Shown: positions 5,513 through 7,533 of the stretch, piece by piece
Layout of the letters: each line of letters opens with the position of its first letter
Numbering within the stretch: the stretch's first letter is position 1
Assembly (NCBI GenBank): GCA_012514915.1
Contig: JAAYZJ010000140.1
Span: forward strand, 1 to 7,533
Length of the DNA stretch: 7,533 nt
DNA from: Lentisphaerota bacterium
GTDB lineage: Bacteria > Verrucomicrobiota > Kiritimatiellia > RFP12 > JAAYLN01
Reading direction: 5' to 3'
Program-made: the position numbers and the translations under genes
Notes under the pieces: model-generated
Told to the model about the DNA's origin: nothing
The model's input: the letters and a program-made list of their open reading frames with translations, nothing else
The model's database searches: none

Positions 5513-6808
5513 TCACGACGCCAGTCGGCGTGCCAGGCGCGGCAGCCCGGGATCGCGTGCGCCGCAGACGAGCAGGGCCGTCGCGGCCTGCGCGTCGAGG
5601 CGCAGCCGGGCCTCCGCCGTTTCGAGATCGGGGACGACCGCGGCCGACACGCCGCAGGGAGTCAAGCGGTCGACCAAATCGTGCGCATTCACATCGCGCC
5701 GTGCCGTGCCGCCCGCATCGTATACGGGAAGCACATACAGGCGATCCTGCGGCCGCAGGCTCCGGATGAACGTCGCGGCCAGCTCGTCCAGGTTGTTGCG
5801 CAGGGGCGCATACCCATGCGGGCGCCAGACACCCGCGATGCGCGGGAACACCCCGGCCACCGTCTGCCAGGCCGCCGCAAGTTTGGCGGGATTGTGGGCG
5901 TAGTCGTCGATGACGGTGGCGCCGCCGCAGACCCCCACCCGTTGCAGGCGGCGTTCGACGCCGGGAAAGCGCGCCAGGGACCGGGCGAGCGCATGCGTAT
6001 CGAGCCCCAGTTCACGGGCCAGGCGGACCGCCTGCCAGGCATTGCATCCATTATGACGGCCGGGGAGCGGGATCTCAAAGGTGACGCCTTCGAAGTGAAA
6101 ACCGCTGTGCCATCCCCGTGCGGGCAGCAGGGCGTCGTCGGGCGGCTGGTCCTCGATGACCGTGCCGCCAACGCGCCCGCGGAAGGCGTCGAAGACCCTG
6201 TCCGTCTCGGCGGCGTCGAAATGATCGGCCGAGCGGTTGGTGATGATGGCATGCGCGGGCGCGTACCCCAGCAGGGAACGGTCGCTCTCGTCGGCCTCGA
6301 TGACCGCCCAGTCACCGCGTCCCGCCCGGACGCTGCCGATGCGCGTGCCCTGCTCGTCCCAGCCGCACACGGCGGCGCCATTGATGACCTGCGGATCGAG
6401 GCCGGCTTCCGCCAGCAGCCAGGCGAGCATCGCCGTCACGCTGCTCTTGCCGCTGGTTCCGGTGACGGCGATCAGCCGGCGTTCGGCAGTCAGGTCGGCG
6501 AGCTCGCGCGCCCGGTGGACCACGGGGACATTGTGCCGCTTGGCGGCCAGCAGATCGGGATTGCCGGGCTCGATCGCGCTGCTCACCACCAGACGCGACA
6601 GGCCGGGCCGGATGGCCGAGCCGTCCTGCGGGTAGAGCGCGACGCCCTGCCGCCGCAGACACTGGAGCGTCTCGGTCGCATCGCCCCCGTCCAGCAGTCG
6701 ATCCGAACCCGACACGGTTGCACCGCCATCGAGCAGTGCCTGCGCCAGTGCACTCATGCCGACCCCGCCGATGCCCACGAGATGCACGCTGTTTTTTCCA
6801 GCCTTCAT
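5513..6808 (-). CDS. MurC-like Mur ligase of uncertain substrate
   Basis: A 431-residue cytoplasmic ATP-dependent Mur ligase that joins an amino acid or peptide to a UDP-muramyl-type acceptor. Domain 1 (about 1-105) has the MurC-type nucleotide motif HLVGIGGVGMSA (9-20) and VVSSAI. Domain 2 has the P-loop VTGTSGKSSVTAML (115-128), EADESD (171-176), ITNRSADHFD (189-198) and LPGRHNGCNA (248-257). Domain 3 has GVERRLQ (283-289), DDYAHNP (301-307) and VWRPHGYAPLRNN (327-339). The overall order is MurC/Mpl, but motifs differ from canonical MurC, which has GTHGKTTT and DDYGHHP. The protein is also somewhat shorter than typical MurC (about 450-490). It may be the cell's MurC, an Mpl-like recycling ligase or a paralogue with another acceptor. 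The start at 6808 gives the standard N-terminus. A promoter-like element ends 9 nt before it and there is no Shine-Dalgarno site. No mra/ftsZ cluster genes adjoin it, unusual for true murC. Confidence 0.85.
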   Translation of the reverse strand: MKAGKNSVHLVGIGGVGMSALAQALLDGGATVSGSDRLLDGGDATETLQCLRRQGVALYPQDGSAIRPGLSRLVVSSAIEPGNPDLLAAKRHNVPVVHRARELADLTAERRLIAVTGTSGKSSVTAMLAWLLAEAGLDPQVINGAAVCGWDEQGTRIGSVRAGRGDWAVIEADESDRSLLGYAPAHAIITNRSADHFDAAETDRVFDAFRGRVGGTVIEDQPPDDALLPARGWHSGFHFEGVTFEIPLPGRHNGCNAWQAVRLARELGLDTHALARSLARFPGVERRLQRVGVCGGATVIDDYAHNPAKLAAAWQTVAGVFPRIAGVWRPHGYAPLRNNLDELAATFIRSLRPQDRLYVLPVYDAGGTARRDVNAHDLVDRLTPCGVSAAVVPDLETAEARLRLDAQAATALLVCGARDPGLPRLARRLAS

Positions 6809-6817
6809 GACGCGGAG

Positions 6818-6847
6818 AGTATAGGACAGCATGGGGCCAATGTCCAA
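6818..6847 (-). promoter_or_regulatory. Predicted promoter of the MurC-like gene, leaderless geometry
   Basis: On the minus strand TATACT (complement of 6818-6823, 5 of 6) lies 18 nt after TTGGAC (complement of 6842-6847, first three bases match the -35 consensus). The -10 box ends 9 nt before the ATG at 6808, and the intervening bases CTCCGCGTC hold no ribosome-binding site. Confidence 0.55.
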
Positions 6848-6916
6848 ACGAAAGCCTTGGCGAACACGCAGCGGTGGCGCGAGTTGGATACGGCGGCAGA
6901 GGCTGCGCTTGCAACT

Positions 6917-6941
6917 TCCGGTCTGACGACATCCGGTTTGA
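6917..6941. repeat. Two direct copies of TCCGGTYTGA upstream of the lipoprotein gene
   Basis: TCCGGTCTGA (6917-6926) and TCCGGTTTGA (6932-6941) match at 9 of 10 positions with a 15-nt period. The second copy overlaps the candidate -35 box of the lipoprotein promoter, as an activator or repressor site might. GACCGG at 6953-6958 is an inverse match to the first copy. The role is inferred. Confidence 0.35.
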
Positions 6942-6966
6942 ACAACCTCTCGGACCGGCCTGCAAT
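6938..6966 (+). promoter_or_regulatory. Candidate promoter of the small lipoprotein gene
   Basis: TTGAAC (6938-6943, 4 of 6), a 17-nt spacer and TGCAAT (6961-6966, 4 of 6) precede the ATG at 6976 by 9 nt, the spacing seen at three other genes in the window. The -10 box lacks the important second-position A, so taken alone this is weak. Confidence 0.3.
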
Positions 6967-6975
6967 GCATGCATC

Positions 6976-7178
6976 ATGAACGGTAACGTGATGCCGGGCC
7001 GCCGCTCGATTGCCGCCACCGTGCTGTGCGGCATGCTGGCCGCCGGGTGCAGCACGACGGCGCTGAAGGGAACGCCTTCGAGAACCTGGGCCAGGACTCG
7101 TCCATCTGCAACGTGTGCTGGCCGCCCTGCTGGCGCATGCCGTTTTGTCCAAGGCTTCCTCAGGCTGGCGGCGTGTAG
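6976..7178 (+). pseudogene. Small Cys-rich lipoprotein gene with a one-base frameshift
   Basis: The first 31 codons from the ATG encode a lipoprotein signal: MNGNVMPGRR, hydrophobic SIAATVLCGMLA, then AAGC with Cys25 as the lipidation site, followed by STTALK. Of these codons 29 end in G or C. After the G-run at 7068-7070 the frame changes. The following 24 codons (7071-7142) read in the next frame all end in G or C and encode NAFENLGQDSSICNVCWPP and then CWRMPFCP, ending at TAG 7176-7178. One extra G in the run would give an intact protein of 67 residues with four cysteines in the mature part (CxxC, WPPC and FC). The indel may be a real mutation or an assembly error. I do not recognise the family. 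A membrane-anchored small Cys-rich protein is what the sequence shows. The start could instead be the ATG at 6991. No Shine-Dalgarno site is seen. The gene converges on the channel gene with a 13-nt gap. Confidence 0.6.
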
Positions 7179-7191
7179 GAGATCCACCGGT

Positions 7192-7533
7192 CTAGTCCAC
7201 CTTGTGAAGGTGCACGTCCTGTTGCGGAAACGGAATGCAGATGCCTTCGGCATCGAACCGTTTCTTGATGCTTTCCTGCGTCGCAAAGAAGACGTCCCAG
7301 TAGTCGGCCGTCTTGACCCAGGGACGGACAGCCACGTTCACGCTGCTGTCTGCCAGTTCCAGCACCCCAAGGGTTGGCGCCGGCTCCTTATTGTCGCCGG
7401 TCAGCTTGCTCGTGTTGCATGCGTCGTTCAGTGGCATGCGATCCAACCGCAGAAACACTTGCGCGGGGATCACGCCATCAAGCGTAATTTGCCATAACCG
7501 AGCCGGAAGGGCAACCTCTCGATGCGACACCTC
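7192..7533 (-). CDS. mscS: MscS-type mechanosensitive channel, C-terminal part, probably frameshifted
   Basis: The last 64 residues are a clear MscS C-terminal domain: PAPTLGVLELADSSVNVAVRP, then WVKTADYW, IKKRFDAEGICIPFPQ and DVHLHKV before the TAG at 7192-7194. MscS channels open under membrane tension to release solutes in osmotic downshock and sit in the inner membrane as heptamers; this domain forms the cytoplasmic vestibule. About 50 residues upstream in the same frame do not resemble the expected beta-domain. From 7532 to about 7491 another frame reads CRIERLPFRLGYG, which does fit it and has a much higher share of G/C-ending codons. A frameshift between about 7493 and 7470 is therefore likely. 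The pore helices and start lie outside the window. Whether the gene is broken or the sequence has an error at its edge cannot be decided here. Confidence 0.75.
   Translation of the reverse strand, partial: EVSHREVALPARLWQITLDGVIPAQVFLRLDRMPLNDACNTSKLTGDNKEPAPTLGVLELADSSVNVAVRPWVKTADYWDVFFATQESIKKRFDAEGICIPFPQQDVHLHKVD

Noticed and set aside
6809..6970. N-terminal extension of the MurC-like protein to 6970
   Set aside because: The extra residues are Cys/Arg-rich and unlike any Mur ligase start, and the predicted promoter lies within them.
5159..6979. Long plus-strand open frame of 606 codons
   Set aside because: It is antisense to the thioesterase and MurC-like genes, a common result of high GC content; its translation is Arg/Gly/Ala-rich with no recognisable domain.

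Overview
The window is GC-rich, tightly packed bacterial DNA with six clear coding regions, one frameshifted small gene and an incomplete gene at each edge. The mix of genes suggests a free-living, probably Gram-negative bacterium. It includes an exported DUF4838 glycan-type protein, an exported iron-type superoxide dismutase, a Na+-pumping decarboxylase beta/gamma pair, a small glycogen-binding-fold protein and lipoproteins. Together these fit the PVC superphylum (Kiritimatiellota, Verrucomicrobiota or Lentisphaerota) better than a proteobacterium. This placement is inferred from gene content only; there is no rRNA or marker gene here.

Layout. (1) From 3381 leftward on the minus strand lie a large exported DUF4838 protein, an exported Fe-type superoxide dismutase and the start of a small CBM48/AMPK-type glycogen-binding protein that runs off the left edge. 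(2) A divergent regulatory region (3382-3529) separates these from a plus-strand pair. It holds a perfect 13-bp palindrome, a perfect TTGACA box and an inverted repeat followed by a T-run. (3) oadG and oadB (3530-5088) overlap by ATGA and encode the gamma and beta subunits of a Na+-translocating decarboxylase. No alpha (carboxyltransferase/biotin) gene is present. (4) A minus-strand pair, a MurC-like Mur ligase and a YbgC-type thioesterase, runs into oadB from the right. The two convergent stop codons share one palindromic octamer. (5) The right end holds a small Cys-rich lipoprotein gene on the plus strand, broken by a one-base frameshift, and the C-terminus of an MscS-type channel on the minus strand whose upstream part also looks frameshifted.

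Functional reading. The oad pair would use decarboxylation energy to export Na+, once joined by an alpha subunit made elsewhere. The DUF4838 protein probably acts on or binds carbohydrate outside the cytoplasm. The SOD would protect the same compartment from superoxide. The MurC-like enzyme belongs to the wall-precursor ligase superfamily, but its motifs differ enough from true MurC that its substrate is open.

Most interesting signals. Four genes that appear to begin transcription units (DUF4838, SOD, MurC-like, lipoprotein) lack a clear Shine-Dalgarno site. Each instead has a -35/-10-like pair with a 17-18 nt spacer, and the -10-like box ends exactly 9 nt before the ATG. This suggests leaderless or nearly leaderless mRNAs. 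Downstream genes in the same units (CBM48, thioesterase, oadB) have good Shine-Dalgarno sites instead. The reconstructed Cys-rich lipoprotein and the divergent operator region are also worth a look. I found no CRISPR array, tRNA, rRNA, insertion sequence or obvious defence system.
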